Assembly (NCBI RefSeq): GCF_938015485.1
Contig: NZ_CALLVU010000057.1
Coordinates: forward strand, 36,353 to 100,352
Source: an uncultured Lachnoanaerobaculum sp.
GTDB lineage: Bacteria > Bacillota > Clostridia > Lachnospirales > Lachnospiraceae
DNA length: 64,000 nt
Direction: 5' to 3'
Within the stretch, counting starts at the first letter, position 1, and each line of letters begins with the position of its first letter. Below the pieces are notes generated by a model that made no database searches, was not told the DNA's origin, and worked only from the letters and a program-made list of their open reading frames with translations. Shown here one piece after another: positions 1 to 9,476 of the stretch. The translations under genes and the position numbers were made by a program.

Positions 1-1812
1 TTCAGATCATCTCTATTTGAGAGTTCTGTAAGCTTATCAAACCAAAGGCTCTCATCCAAAAAGTCCTGTACCATAAAAACATTATGTATTTTTTGAATAT
101 CCTCAGCCAATGCAGCCGCCGCTATATCATCACATGCCGACTCCCCGACAAGCATAAGTGAAGCTCTGATACAAAGTCTTTTGACAATAGGTATCAGAGG
201 TTCTCTGTCCAGTTTTCTGATATCGCCGAATAAAATCATATTTGAAAGTTTACTTACGGTATCCGCGATATCACACATAGCTATTGCACCGTGCTGTCTC
301 ATCAAGACTTCTTTTCGCACCCTCAACTATCTTAGGAAGTCCGCAATTAAACGCATCTTCTATAACATCCGCTATTTCAGATATCTTCGTAGCCTCTAAT
401 AGTCTTTCACTCAACACAAAAGCTACAGCATCCGCTATAGTGTCTCCCTTTAACACACTTTCAACTATCTGTATTTCTGCCTCCGGTGTCCACTGAAGTA
501 TCCAGTTCTCGGCCCAGGTTGCATTATCCTGACTGCTTCTTTTAATCTTAGCAAAATCAATTCCAAGTACAACAAGCCTGTATAAGAAAAACGATCTGTT
601 TAAATCAAGAAAAGCACTCTCCTTTGACTTTACTCTTAAGTTTTCTCTTAAATCAAGCTGCAAAGGTGTAGCTACAAGTTCCTTATATTTTTCAAGCTTT
701 AACTGCTTAAGTTTAGAAGTAAAGTCACTCTGTATAGAAGTCTGCATAGCATCCTGTGGAACAATACCTATCTTTTTACCTATATCGGTTTCGGCAAAGC
801 CCATTGCCATCTCACCGAAGCTTCCACCACCCATACAGGTAATACTTGCATCCTTTAAATCTTCAAGTGTGGGAACAGAGCCTCCTCGAATAACGGCAAG
901 TTCTCTTGCAAGCCTTGTCGCCTCTATTACCTGAGCGGATGAAACGATTCCGCCATGCTCTCTCATATACTTTGCCAAGCTGCTCAGATACTTTCTTTCA
1001 TGATAAGTAATATCTCCGTTTAAGAATCCCTGCCAAAGTAACTCATAATACGCCGGCGCCGCATTTCCCGCACCATAGCCGGTTCTTTTACTAAGTCTGT
1101 AGTAAGAATACGGCATCAATGTAACATTGGATTCTCTTCTTACCAATGCCTTATATTCCTTATCAGACATTGCTCCTTCAAGACTTTCAATAGCTGATGT
1201 ATGAAAAGCACCCGTTATAGCCACTATCTTTTCAGTATCAAATCCCTTTTCTATATATTCCTTTATCTTTCTTTTCATAAAGCTTTCACGGACTATATCT
1301 CTTATAAAGGATTTGTCATCTGCATTTGTATCTTTTCTTATGCTTTCTCCAAACAAAGCACTGCCGGCTCTATAAGCCTGCATATCCTCACTCTGCTCCA
1401 AGGTTCTTTCCCAAAAACCTTCCATATCCGTTTCAATACTTTTCTTCGGATTTGTTTCTGAGATTATCTCCTCATCTTTAGTTTCATCATCCCTTTTTTC
1501 AAGTCCCAAAATTATATCGGATTCCAAATCAAAAAAATGACATTCCGTATTATTTTCCCTTGCCCAAAGAATTGCCTGATACTCCGGCGAATATTCTGCG
1601 AACGGATAGAGAATTGTGTCAATAGGTGCTTCCTTTGTATATGCCATAATGGCAAACGGAGGAACAAGATTTTTTGAGACAATATCATCTATCAAAAAGT
1701 CAAAATCCGCCGGTCCCTCTATAAGCACAAGTGAAGGCTTTACTTCATCCAAAAACTGTCTTAGAAAATATGCACCTGCAGGTGAAAAATGTCTAATTCC
1801 AAAAGTTTTCAT
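1..1812 (-). pseudogene. DUF5682 (YehM-like) protein, frameshifted and cut by window edge
   Basis: The frame from 1812 codes 513 residues and stops at 271. A second frame is open from about 329 to the window start and continues with family-like sequence (residues IADTVSKLSNMILFGDIRK). YehM-type proteins are usually about 750 residues, so the two frames together look like one gene broken by a +1 shift between 329 and 271. An ATG at 302 could instead restart translation. The N-terminus (GIRHFSPAGAYF) has the family's G-x-R-H-x-x-P-G/A opening. The gene follows the MoxR ATPase by 9 bases. Its biochemical role is unknown. A true mutation, an assembly error and a split gene all remain possible. 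Confidence 0.75.
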
Positions 1813-1821
1813 GGCTGCCTC

Positions 1822-2907
1822 CTAGCCATTGAGCATCCTACATTCATTGTAGAGTCCAATCCACTCTTTTCCACGCTTTTTCATTATATTCTCAAGGTAC
1901 TCTTCCCAAACTTTTGAGTCTTTGGAATCTTCCTTTACTATTGCACCTTGAAGTCCTGCCGCAAGGTCCGCATCACTTATCTCTCCGTCTCCGAAGCTGC
2001 CTGCCAAAGACATACTGTTTGTAAGTAAGGATATAGCCTCTGCAGTGGAAAGTACATTTGCTGTGGATTTGATTTTTTGCTTTCCGTCAAGTGTCTCACC
2101 CTGTCTAAGCTCTCTGAATATTGTACAGACCTTCTTTATTACCTCAGCCTCAGGCACCTTTGAAAGCAATGCCATACCTTCTGAAAGCTTCTCGATTCTG
2201 GTCTTTACTATATCCATCTCCTCTTCAAGAGTATTCGGACTTGGAAGCACCACTATATTAAATCTTCTCTTTAGAGCGGCACTCATGTCATTTACACCAC
2301 GGTCTCTTGTATTTGCTGTAGCTATTATGGAAAATCCCTTCTTAGCCGCACTGTCCTTACCAAGTTCAGGAATTGAAATTCTCTTTTCGGAGAGAATTGA
2401 AATAAGGGCATCCTGTACCTCGGAGGCACAACGTGATATCTCTTCAAATCTGGCAATCTTTCCCTCTTCCATAGCCTCAAAAACAGGACTCTTTATAATT
2501 GCCTTATCACTTGGGCCTTCTGCTATAAGCATAGCATAATTCCATGAGTATCTTATCTGCTCCTCTGTAGTTCCTGCAGTTCCCTGTATAACACAGGTTG
2601 AGTTGCCGTTTATAGCGGCACATAGATGCTCCGACAACCATGACTTTGCAGTACCGGGCTCACCTATCAAAAGAAGCGCTCTGTCTGTTACCAAAGTAGC
2701 TATTGCTATTTCAACTATTCTCTTATTTCCTATGTATTTCGGCATTATTTTAACACCGTTGCACTCACCACCCATAATGTAAGTAAGTACGGACTTCGGT
2801 GACATCTTCCATCCTGTGGGAACAGGATTTTTTTCAGCCGCAATAAGTGCATCTATTTCTTTTTGGAACATGACCTCCGCAGGGAGTCTTTGTAATTCTT
2901 CACTCAT
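1822..2907 (-). CDS. MoxR-type AAA+ ATPase, YehL-like
   Basis: This 361-residue AAA+ ATPase has Walker A GEPGTAKS at about residues 82-89. The Walker B region reads IARFEEISR, with Glu where Asp is usual, and a sensor-1-like stretch IIATANTRD follows. MoxR ATPases act as chaperone-like remodelling machines and usually work with VWA proteins; in E. coli the relative YehL is encoded with YehM, YehP and YehQ. The ATG at 2907 is preferred over an upstream GTG at 2916 because AAAAGGTG lies a suitable distance before it. It sits between the HEAT-like gene and the DUF5682 gene with short gaps, so co-transcription is likely. The client is unknown. Confidence 0.85.
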   Translation of the reverse strand: MSEELQRLPAEVMFQKEIDALIAAEKNPVPTGWKMSPKSVLTYIMGGECNGVKIMPKYIGNKRIVEIAIATLVTDRALLLIGEPGTAKSWLSEHLCAAINGNSTCVIQGTAGTTEEQIRYSWNYAMLIAEGPSDKAIIKSPVFEAMEEGKIARFEEISRCASEVQDALISILSEKRISIPELGKDSAAKKGFSIIATANTRDRGVNDMSAALKRRFNIVVLPSPNTLEEEMDIVKTRIEKLSEGMALLSKVPEAEVIKKVCTIFRELRQGETLDGKQKIKSTANVLSTAEAISLLTNSMSLAGSFGDGEISDADLAAGLQGAIVKEDSKDSKVWEEYLENIMKKRGKEWIGLYNECRMLNG

Positions 2908-2919
2908 ATCTATCACCTT

Positions 2920-3753
2920 TTATTTCTTCTTAACTACTACAGTTTTTAAAAATTCGATTGCCTTTTCATTATTAAATGTCTTTAAAGTCTCTATAGCATC
3001 TGTTTTACTTGCTCTATCGGATGTTTTTGCAAGCTCAATCAAAAAGTCTATATTATCTTCACTATACTTCAAAGACCTTATAGCTCTTTTTCTTATATCT
3101 TTCCTTGCCTCGCCGTTTATAACAGACAAATAAAAATCATTTTCTTCTTCTTTTGCGAGATCAGCGATAATATCAAATCTTAGATACATCTCACTCTTTC
3201 CCATAGGATCAAAGCCTCTTTTTAGCGGCTCTACCATCATCTTTCCGTTTTGCATGATCCATCTTCCGATCGCAAATGAGATCTCACTGTATCCGTCTCC
3301 AAGTCCTGCAATATACTTTGCCAATATTCTATAATCTAAGAATATATCCGGATTTTCTTTTCTTGCTTCCACCAATATATCCCATCTTCCGCTTCCTGTT
3401 GTAGTCAATGCGGTAATAACAGGCTCAAGCATCTTATAAGAATAATTTCCATTGACCCTTCCACAGCTTTTTTCAATATCTGAAAGCTCGCTGCTTTCAT
3501 ATATACCTGCCTGAGTTTCAAGTACCGCATCCACAAGTGCAAGCAGATCTAAAGTCTTCTCACCCGGATTATCACATACAAACAGCTCATCAGCCTGCTT
3601 CTTAATCTGAGTAAAAACAGGTGCCGCCTTTGAAAGTGCTTCCATATCATCTACACATTTTTTCAGTCTGAAATCTTCCTTTATAAGAGAGCTGCCTGTA
3701 ATTACACTGTTTCTTAATTGTTCCTGTAATTTATATAAAATATCCAAATTCAT
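2920..3753 (-). CDS. HEAT-repeat-like protein of the YehL/M/Q-type cluster
   Basis: This is a 277-residue, largely helical soluble protein. The C-terminal part (about 210-277) has the paired-helix pattern of HEAT repeats, with units such as RKRAIRSLKYS and SKTDAIETLKTF. I chose the ATG at 3753 because GGGAGG stands 5 bases before it; an in-frame start at 3822 lies inside the SWIM gene. It begins 11 bases after the SWIM gene and ends 12 bases before the ATPase gene, so it probably belongs to the same operon as a scaffold or adaptor. That role is inferred from fold and position only. Confidence 0.6.
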   Translation of the reverse strand: MNLDILYKLQEQLRNSVITGSSLIKEDFRLKKCVDDMEALSKAAPVFTQIKKQADELFVCDNPGEKTLDLLALVDAVLETQAGIYESSELSDIEKSCGRVNGNYSYKMLEPVITALTTTGSGRWDILVEARKENPDIFLDYRILAKYIAGLGDGYSEISFAIGRWIMQNGKMMVEPLKRGFDPMGKSEMYLRFDIIADLAKEEENDFYLSVINGEARKDIRKRAIRSLKYSEDNIDFLIELAKTSDRASKTDAIETLKTFNNEKAIEFLKTVVVKKK

Positions 3754-3764
3754 AATAGCCTCCC

Positions 3765-5306
3765 TTAATATGCCAATCTGAGTATTTCGTTTTCCGTGAT
3801 AATACTTCTTGGCTCTACACAAATCTGCTTCAACATCGAGTCATAATGTGCCAGTCCGAATAATACCTGATTTTTAAGATAGTCTTTACTTGGAAGTCTG
3901 AATATTGCGTCCATAGCTGTTTTATCCTTAGTCATAGCCCTTAGTAAGATCTGCTTTCCTTCTTTATCCTCTGCTACAACATCACTGCCGTTTGTACCTA
4001 TCTTTGCAAACTCAAAAAGTACTCCATAAGCATTATCGGATAAAGTAGCCTTCAATATATTTTTAGCAGGCTTTAAAAACTCCGATATATTCTTCTTTGC
4101 AAAGCTCCTTATCTTTTTAATATCATCTATATTCAAATCTTCATCTGTGCCGCTCTCATAACGGATTCTTCTGTTTTCTCCCTCATTTGCAGGATAGAAA
4201 TACAGCTTTTCAATAAACTTTTTACCAAAGAAGCTGTCATCTCTTTGAATATATTTCTTTGCTTTTAGTGGGCAATAATTGGCTGTATAATTTATATCTC
4301 CGGTATCAAGATCTATCCAATAGCCTTTATCTATATATTCTGCTTTTACATCATCATATTCTGATATAAAGCTCAGCTCCGCAATTGATGCATTTTCCTT
4401 TTTAAGACCTGTTTCACCAAGTTCTTCAAGCTTCCAGACTCCGCCAAGTGCCTCATAGAATATATTATCATCAGGGTCGGTAGAATCACTTTCAAGCTTT
4501 TTATTAAGGTAATCCCTTGCTCTCTTTTCGATATATCTAAGCTTTGTGAGCTCCTTTACCGCTAAAGATAACAAATACTCCTCAACATAGTCATTTGGAT
4601 AGTCGTTTCTTAACTCATCTATATAGCTCTTAGGATAATCATTTATTATTTCTTTTATAAACGCTGCATTTTTTATCGTCCTTAAAGATTTTAAAAATCT
4701 TTTAAATATTATCTGTACTCCCGGCAAATAGTAATCTCCCAACTGTTTTGCCAGTTCATCATATTTTTTATCAAATGCTTTATCCACGCAGGCTGCCACA
4801 CCTGAACCGGTTATTTGACTCATAACATCTTTTAACAGATCCAAGCCCTCAATCTGCTTTTTTATCTTCTTTGTTTTAGCCGCTTTTGAGGCTGCACTTG
4901 TTTTTTTCGGCTTGTCAGGATTTTTCTCCTTTTCAATTTCCTTCTCGGCCTTTTTCTTTTCTCTTGCCTCTATCTTTTCTCTCTTATCCAAAATATCCTG
5001 AGGAATTTCAGCCGTTTCAAAATTCTTGCCCTCTTTCATCTCAAACATCAAGCCTATAGCATGTTTGCATGGAAACTGTCTACTTGGGCAAGAACATCGA
5101 AATACCGGTTCACCCTCTTTTTCAAAGTCTATGGAAACATTATAATTGCTCTTTCCACTTCCTTTGCACTCACCAAAATAAAGACTGTCATCAGCCGACT
5201 TCATTCTTTTTACAAAACTGTTTCCTGATGACAGCTTTCTGCCGTTTGAAACCGCATTCGCATTAGGTGCTATAGAAACTATAGCCTGCTCATCAAAAGT
5301 TCTCAT
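3765..5306 (-). CDS. SWIM zinc-finger protein, YehQ-like
   Basis: The 513-residue product carries a SWIM zinc finger with Cys71, Cys73, Cys80 and His82 (CxC...CxH). A Lys/Glu-rich linker follows at about 95-150, then a large domain without a motif I recognise. SWIM fingers bind DNA or protein partners; YehQ of E. coli is encoded beside YehL (MoxR ATPase), YehM and a VWA protein. Here it is the first gene of the minus-strand run towards the window start, upstream of the HEAT-like, ATPase and DUF5682 genes. No VWA member is visible; it could lie beyond position 1. Confidence 0.8.
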   Translation of the reverse strand: MRTFDEQAIVSIAPNANAVSNGRKLSSGNSFVKRMKSADDSLYFGECKGSGKSNYNVSIDFEKEGEPVFRCSCPSRQFPCKHAIGLMFEMKEGKNFETAEIPQDILDKREKIEAREKKKAEKEIEKEKNPDKPKKTSAASKAAKTKKIKKQIEGLDLLKDVMSQITGSGVAACVDKAFDKKYDELAKQLGDYYLPGVQIIFKRFLKSLRTIKNAAFIKEIINDYPKSYIDELRNDYPNDYVEEYLLSLAVKELTKLRYIEKRARDYLNKKLESDSTDPDDNIFYEALGGVWKLEELGETGLKKENASIAELSFISEYDDVKAEYIDKGYWIDLDTGDINYTANYCPLKAKKYIQRDDSFFGKKFIEKLYFYPANEGENRRIRYESGTDEDLNIDDIKKIRSFAKKNISEFLKPAKNILKATLSDNAYGVLFEFAKIGTNGSDVVAEDKEGKQILLRAMTKDKTAMDAIFRLPSKDYLKNQVLFGLAHYDSMLKQICVEPRSIITENEILRLAY

Positions 5307-5340
5307 ATATGATCCTTTCTTATATGTTTTGAGCCTTTTG

Positions 5341-5469
5341 TTACATAGACTCCATAACTTCTCTCATTTTTTCTATATATTCATAAGTCTTAAGCCTGTT
5401 TGATGAATTTTTTATATTATCAAAATCTATTTTATAATAATTTTTCAATTCACGCCACTTATCTTCCAC
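5341..5469 (-). CDS. Possible 42-residue protein downstream of dinB
   Basis: A short frame starts with GTG at 5469, four bases after the dinB stop, and codes about 42 charged residues (VEDKWRELKNYYKIDF at the start). The amphipathic pattern and sense-codon use look protein-like. There is no clear ribosome binding site, so it would depend on coupling to dinB. I do not recognise the family. It could be a real small protein or the remnant of a longer gene. Confidence 0.3.
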   Translation of the reverse strand: MEDKWRELKNYYKIDFDNIKNSSNRLKTYEYIEKMREVMESM

Positions 5470-5472
5470 TTT

Positions 5473-6570
5473 TTAGCTTATAATATCACGCTCTCCGGAA
5501 AAAATATCGTTAAAGCTGAGTTGCCTGCCCTCTTCCTCTCTCAGATGATATATTCCCGTTCCTATAAGCCTTATCTCACCCTTTTTCACATTCTTTAAAA
5601 GCATACTTGCACTCTCGTATATTGTATAAGCATCATTACTGCATTCATCTACAAGCATTGACCTTGTGATACTCTTCATATCGGAATAGGTGATTTTAAG
5701 AGAAACTCCCTCCCCGTAGAGTCCAAGCCTTTTTGCTCTTTCCTCTACACGAAAAGCCAATATAAAAAGCACATCATCCAAAAATTTGAAACTTGATACA
5801 TCCTTTTGAAACGTAAATTCCTTACTGATTGACTTTGCATCCTCCTGTTTGTAGGGTATCACCTTTCTGTTATCATATCCGAAAGCCAAATCAACAAGAT
5901 ATTCACCCTGCTTTACCATAAACATTTTCACTTCATTACTTTTATTTTGTAAATCTCTTACTGTATCAACACCGTATAAATGAAGCCTTTTGGCAGTTTT
6001 TTCTCCTACTGTATATAATGATTTTACATTTCTATCAAGTACCAATGTTACAAAATCTTCTCTTGTCTTTATTTCAAAATATCCGTCAGGCTTTTTCTCT
6101 TCACTTGCAGTCTTTGCTGCGGTCTTTGAATACGCCAGACCTACAGAACAGGTAAGAGAGAGCTCCTCTCTTACCCTTTTTTTGATCTCAAGTCCTATTT
6201 TTCCGGCTTCCTCCCATGAAGATACCTTCTCTGTCAGATCAAGATATCCTTCATCAAGTGCAATATACTCCGTTATATCGGTATAACTCTCAAGTATCTT
6301 ATGCAGGCTGTTTGATACCGCCCTATACTTGTCAAAATTCGGGTGTTTGAAAATCCCCTTAGGACAACGATTATACGCTTCTTTAATATTCATACCTGAA
6401 CGAATACCGTATTTTCTGGCTTCATAATTGCAGGTTGCAACAACACCCCTCTCACTTGGCTTTGAACCTATGATAAGCGGCTTACCTATTAGAGTTTTAT
6501 CATCCCTCATCTCTACTGAAGCATAGAAAGCATCCATATCCACATGAATAATAATCTGATTTATGTTCAT
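5473..6570 (-). CDS. dinB: DNA polymerase IV (Y-family translesion polymerase)
   Basis: The 365-residue protein copies damaged DNA templates with low fidelity. The first carboxylate motif is HVDMDAFYASVE with Asp11. The second is YIALDEGYLD with Asp106 and Glu107; together these bind the two catalytic metals. A helix-hairpin-helix-like stretch and a little-finger domain follow, and the length fits the family. I prefer ATG at 6570, one base after the stop of the upstream lipoprotein gene, over an in-frame start at 6603 inside that gene. The tight junction suggests translational coupling. I saw no obvious LexA box nearby. Confidence 0.92.
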   Translation of the reverse strand: MNINQIIIHVDMDAFYASVEMRDDKTLIGKPLIIGSKPSERGVVATCNYEARKYGIRSGMNIKEAYNRCPKGIFKHPNFDKYRAVSNSLHKILESYTDITEYIALDEGYLDLTEKVSSWEEAGKIGLEIKKRVREELSLTCSVGLAYSKTAAKTASEEKKPDGYFEIKTREDFVTLVLDRNVKSLYTVGEKTAKRLHLYGVDTVRDLQNKSNEVKMFMVKQGEYLVDLAFGYDNRKVIPYKQEDAKSISKEFTFQKDVSSFKFLDDVLFILAFRVEERAKRLGLYGEGVSLKITYSDMKSITRSMLVDECSNDAYTIYESASMLLKNVKKGEIRLIGTGIYHLREEEGRQLSFNDIFSGERDIIS

Positions 6571-6571
6571 A

Positions 6572-8050
6572 TCAACCTGCAAAGAATGTACCGTCAAATA
6601 CATCTCTTACATCTCTGCCGTTTATAGTTATTTCACCGTCAGATGATTTTTGCATAGGGATTCTTATAATATCTCCGCTACTTGTACTGTAATCGGTAAA
6701 AGTTTCATTGTCACTGCCTACAGGTGTGAGTAATATTCCTACAGGAATAGTAATACTGCTGTCATATCTTCCGTTTATTCCCTTTAAACGCTCTCCGCTT
6801 AACTCCGTTTTAGCTACCAAGCTTACAGGAGTAACAACAGTATAGTAGTTTTCCAATGCCTTAGGACTGCCGCCCTCGCCTAAGGTGTACTTTCTTTCAA
6901 CATTCACAGTGCTTATAGTCGCAACCCTCTCACCAAGGTAGAACTTATTCGGATTTAGAGGAGCGGTATCCGCAAAACACTCTCTGATATCAGACTGTTC
7001 ATCATTATTCAAATCAATCACCTTAATGCTTCTATAGTCATTATCATAGGTCAACTCAAGGTATAGGTATGCCGAATTTCCCTTTTTAAAAATATATGCA
7101 TCAGTAATACCGTAGCTGTAGCTGTCGTCCTTATACTCTCTCTTTGCTCCGTCAATTTTCAGCTCGACTTCCTGTAATACACCGTATTCATCAATGTCCT
7201 CATCGACTTCCACAACACGCTCTATTCCGCCTATATTTACAGTCATCTCCCTGTCGGGAATAATTTTGAAAGCATAATCATCCGGTAAAGCAAGTACATC
7301 AGGCTTAAAAAACTCCTTATACTTTATATAGTCTATAGGAATAGACACCGACTGCTTACCATACTTTGTATTTTCAAGCATATATATCATAAGTGCGCCG
7401 TTACCAAGTGACCATGCAACATCACCGTTTTTGTTCTCACCGTCAGTAAAAGCAGCCGGGTCCGTCAAAACCGATTTCAGTTTTTCACTAAAGTTATCAA
7501 TATCATCATAATCATCTACAAAATCATGATCACTCATCAATTTCTCATACAGAGTATTTGCATCCTTTAAAACAGCCGTAATCTTAAGCTCCTTACCTGT
7601 ACTTGAGCTTATATTGACCCCTCTTAACTCCTCACTTGAAGCTGAATTGTCAACTGTTACAGTATCTATCAACAGGCTGAATATATTGGAATCATACCTT
7701 GTAAGCTGTATTTTTGAATAGTCGCTTGTCCAAATCGAATTTATCTTTTTTATCGTATCTTCAAGATTTTTATTGTCCGCTTTTATCTGCGGTATAATAT
7801 TTTCAGGCGGTTGATACCCGTCCTGAGGCTTATAATACACATTTGCATCAAGCATCTCTACGCCTTTTTTCACGCTCTCTTTTGTAGCCTCTATGTCTTT
7901 TGTAGCATCTGTAACTTCACTTTCGTCTGTATCACCGCTTTGACTTATCTTACTTTCACTTCCGGGTAAGTTTATAGATATGGAAACACTCTTACCGCAG
8001 CCTGAAAGCAAAAATATTGCAGGAATCAAATATAACAATCTCTTTTTCAT
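6572..8050 (-). CDS. Lipoprotein of unknown function
   Basis: The 492-residue protein begins with Lys/Arg residues, a hydrophobic stretch and a lipobox (FLLSGC) with Cys18 as the lipidated residue, so it should be anchored on the outer face of the membrane. The mature part starts with a Ser/Glu/Asp-rich linker and continues as a beta-rich region with many charged turns. The ATG at 8050 has GGAGG six bases upstream; an in-frame extension to 8104 lacks such a site. I recognise no domain. It ends one base before dinB, an unexplained pairing. Confidence 0.8.
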   Translation of the reverse strand: MKKRLLYLIPAIFLLSGCGKSVSISINLPGSESKISQSGDTDESEVTDATKDIEATKESVKKGVEMLDANVYYKPQDGYQPPENIIPQIKADNKNLEDTIKKINSIWTSDYSKIQLTRYDSNIFSLLIDTVTVDNSASSEELRGVNISSSTGKELKITAVLKDANTLYEKLMSDHDFVDDYDDIDNFSEKLKSVLTDPAAFTDGENKNGDVAWSLGNGALMIYMLENTKYGKQSVSIPIDYIKYKEFFKPDVLALPDDYAFKIIPDREMTVNIGGIERVVEVDEDIDEYGVLQEVELKIDGAKREYKDDSYSYGITDAYIFKKGNSAYLYLELTYDNDYRSIKVIDLNNDEQSDIRECFADTAPLNPNKFYLGERVATISTVNVERKYTLGEGGSPKALENYYTVVTPVSLVAKTELSGERLKGINGRYDSSITIPVGILLTPVGSDNETFTDYSTSSGDIIRIPMQKSSDGEITINGRDVRDVFDGTFFAG

Positions 8051-8111
8051 AGTATCCTCCTTTTTATGTATCTTATCATAAAAGTAAAATACTATATATA
8101 ACAATAGTCTT

Positions 8112-8150
8112 AATATAAAAAAAGTGCATCGGCTCTTGCCTTTGCACTTT
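8112..8150 (-). terminator. Intrinsic terminator after the thioesterase gene
   Basis: Read on the minus strand, AAAGTGCA pairs with TGCACTTT across a 14-base loop and is followed by a run of T. It separates the thioesterase gene from the lipoprotein-dinB unit. Confidence 0.8.
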
Positions 8151-8162
8151 CCTTATTTATAT

Positions 8163-8552
8163 TTACTTTTCCAATTTACTGTCGGTCTTTGCCTGGAACT
8201 TGTCATTATTTACAATGAATCTCTTGTGAATACCCTCGCCTATAAGTCCTTTTTCATCATACGCCTCCACCTTAAAGGTCAACTCTCTTCCGTCAATCTT
8301 TATAAGCTCCGACTTTGCAACTACCTTCATACCTACAGGTGTGGCCGCTATATGCCTTATATCCACCGCAATACCCACTGTAGTAAATCCCTCATCCAGT
8401 ATCTCATTTACGCTCATAAATGATGACTCTTCCATCAGTGCAATCATAATAGGTGTTGCAAATACCTCCAAAAGTCCGCTTCCGATACCTGTTGCAGTCT
8501 TCTCCTTGGTAACCACGGTTTCTCTTTGTCCTTTGATTCCTACTTCCAACAT
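8163..8552 (-). CDS. Hot-dog thioesterase, fluoroacetyl-CoA thioesterase-like
   Basis: The 129-residue protein resembles the FlK-like hot-dog thioesterases. It has the central-helix segment VFATPIMIALMEESS and the strand pair GMKVVAKSELIKIDGREL. Such enzymes hydrolyse acyl-CoA esters; the natural substrate in anaerobes is mostly unknown. GAAGGAG precedes the ATG. It starts 37 bases after the metallo-beta-lactamase-fold gene and could be the last gene of that unit. Specific fluoroacetyl-CoA activity should not be assumed. Confidence 0.75.
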   Translation of the reverse strand: MLEVGIKGQRETVVTKEKTATGIGSGLLEVFATPIMIALMEESSFMSVNEILDEGFTTVGIAVDIRHIAATPVGMKVVAKSELIKIDGRELTFKVEAYDEKGLIGEGIHKRFIVNNDKFQAKTDSKLEK

Positions 8553-8589
8553 AATAATCTCCTTCGCATAAAAATATATTTACACTATA

Positions 8590-9459
8590 CTACTTCTGCA
8601 ATATTTTTGGTAATACTTTTTCTATATTTTCTTTCTTATCACCGCTTTCATCAAAGCCGTCATAAGGTGCGTTAGGATCATGGACTTTCGGTTTTCTTCT
8701 TAACGAGTTACAAATTTCATCACTATGGGCAAAGGCAAAGTTTATATCATCAGTCCAACCTGTATGACCTGTAATAATCTTTAAATTAAGATTCCTTTTT
8801 CTAAGGATTTCTTCCAACCTTTTCAGAGATTTTATTTGAAGCTTTCCGTCTTCCGCCAGTGTGTTTAAAAATGCATATCCACCGTCAGCTCCGAACCAAA
8901 TCGTATCACCTGTAAACAGGTACATATCGTCAATAAGATATACAAGATGCCCCCATGTATGCCCCGGCACAATGAAGGCTTCTATCTTAATATCTCCGAT
9001 AAAAATAACCTGAGAGTCATCAATTAAAACCTTTTTATTATCAATGTTCACTCTCGGCAATTTATATAGTCCCCAAAAGACCTTCCTGCGCTTATTTCCC
9101 GTTAAGTACTCATTTTCAACTCTTCCGATATATATTGTTGAGTCTTTGAATATACCTTCACTGTCTTTTTCAATAGCTCCCACATGGTCCGTATCCAAAT
9201 GAGTAATTAAAATCTCTTTTATATCTTTAGAGTCAATATTTAACCAACTCATCTTTTCTGCAAGTTTTTCGTAGTTATACCCCGCATCAACCATTATCGT
9301 ATGTCCGTTCTTTGTATAAAAGAAAATATTGGCTACATATTCCCTGATACAGCTCACTCTTTCATCAATAAAACCTGTATTTAAAGGCTTAAATATCTCC
9401 TTTCCTTTAAACATCGCAGACATAAATTTCACTTGTGACTTTGAATCCGATTTTGACAT
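8590..9459 (-). CDS. Metallo-beta-lactamase-fold hydrolase, AHL-lactonase-like
   Basis: The 289-residue protein has the metal motif THLDTDHVG (HxDxDH variant) at about residue 86, a GHTWGH histidine, the metal-bridging Asp in LFTGDT and a late GHTG. This places it in the N-acyl homoserine lactonase-like branch of the fold, although the substrate cannot be read from sequence. The ATG follows a GAGGGGGG site. It begins 17 bases after the VirD4-like ATPase gene, so it is likely co-transcribed with that gene and the ClpP homologue. Confidence 0.82.
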   Translation of the reverse strand: MSKSDSKSQVKFMSAMFKGKEIFKPLNTGFIDERVSCIREYVANIFFYTKNGHTIMVDAGYNYEKLAEKMSWLNIDSKDIKEILITHLDTDHVGAIEKDSEGIFKDSTIYIGRVENEYLTGNKRRKVFWGLYKLPRVNIDNKKVLIDDSQVIFIGDIKIEAFIVPGHTWGHLVYLIDDMYLFTGDTIWFGADGGYAFLNTLAEDGKLQIKSLKRLEEILRKRNLNLKIITGHTGWTDDINFAFAHSDEICNSLRRKPKVHDPNAPYDGFDESGDKKENIEKVLPKILQK

Positions 9460-9476
9460 TATATCCCCCCTCGTTC

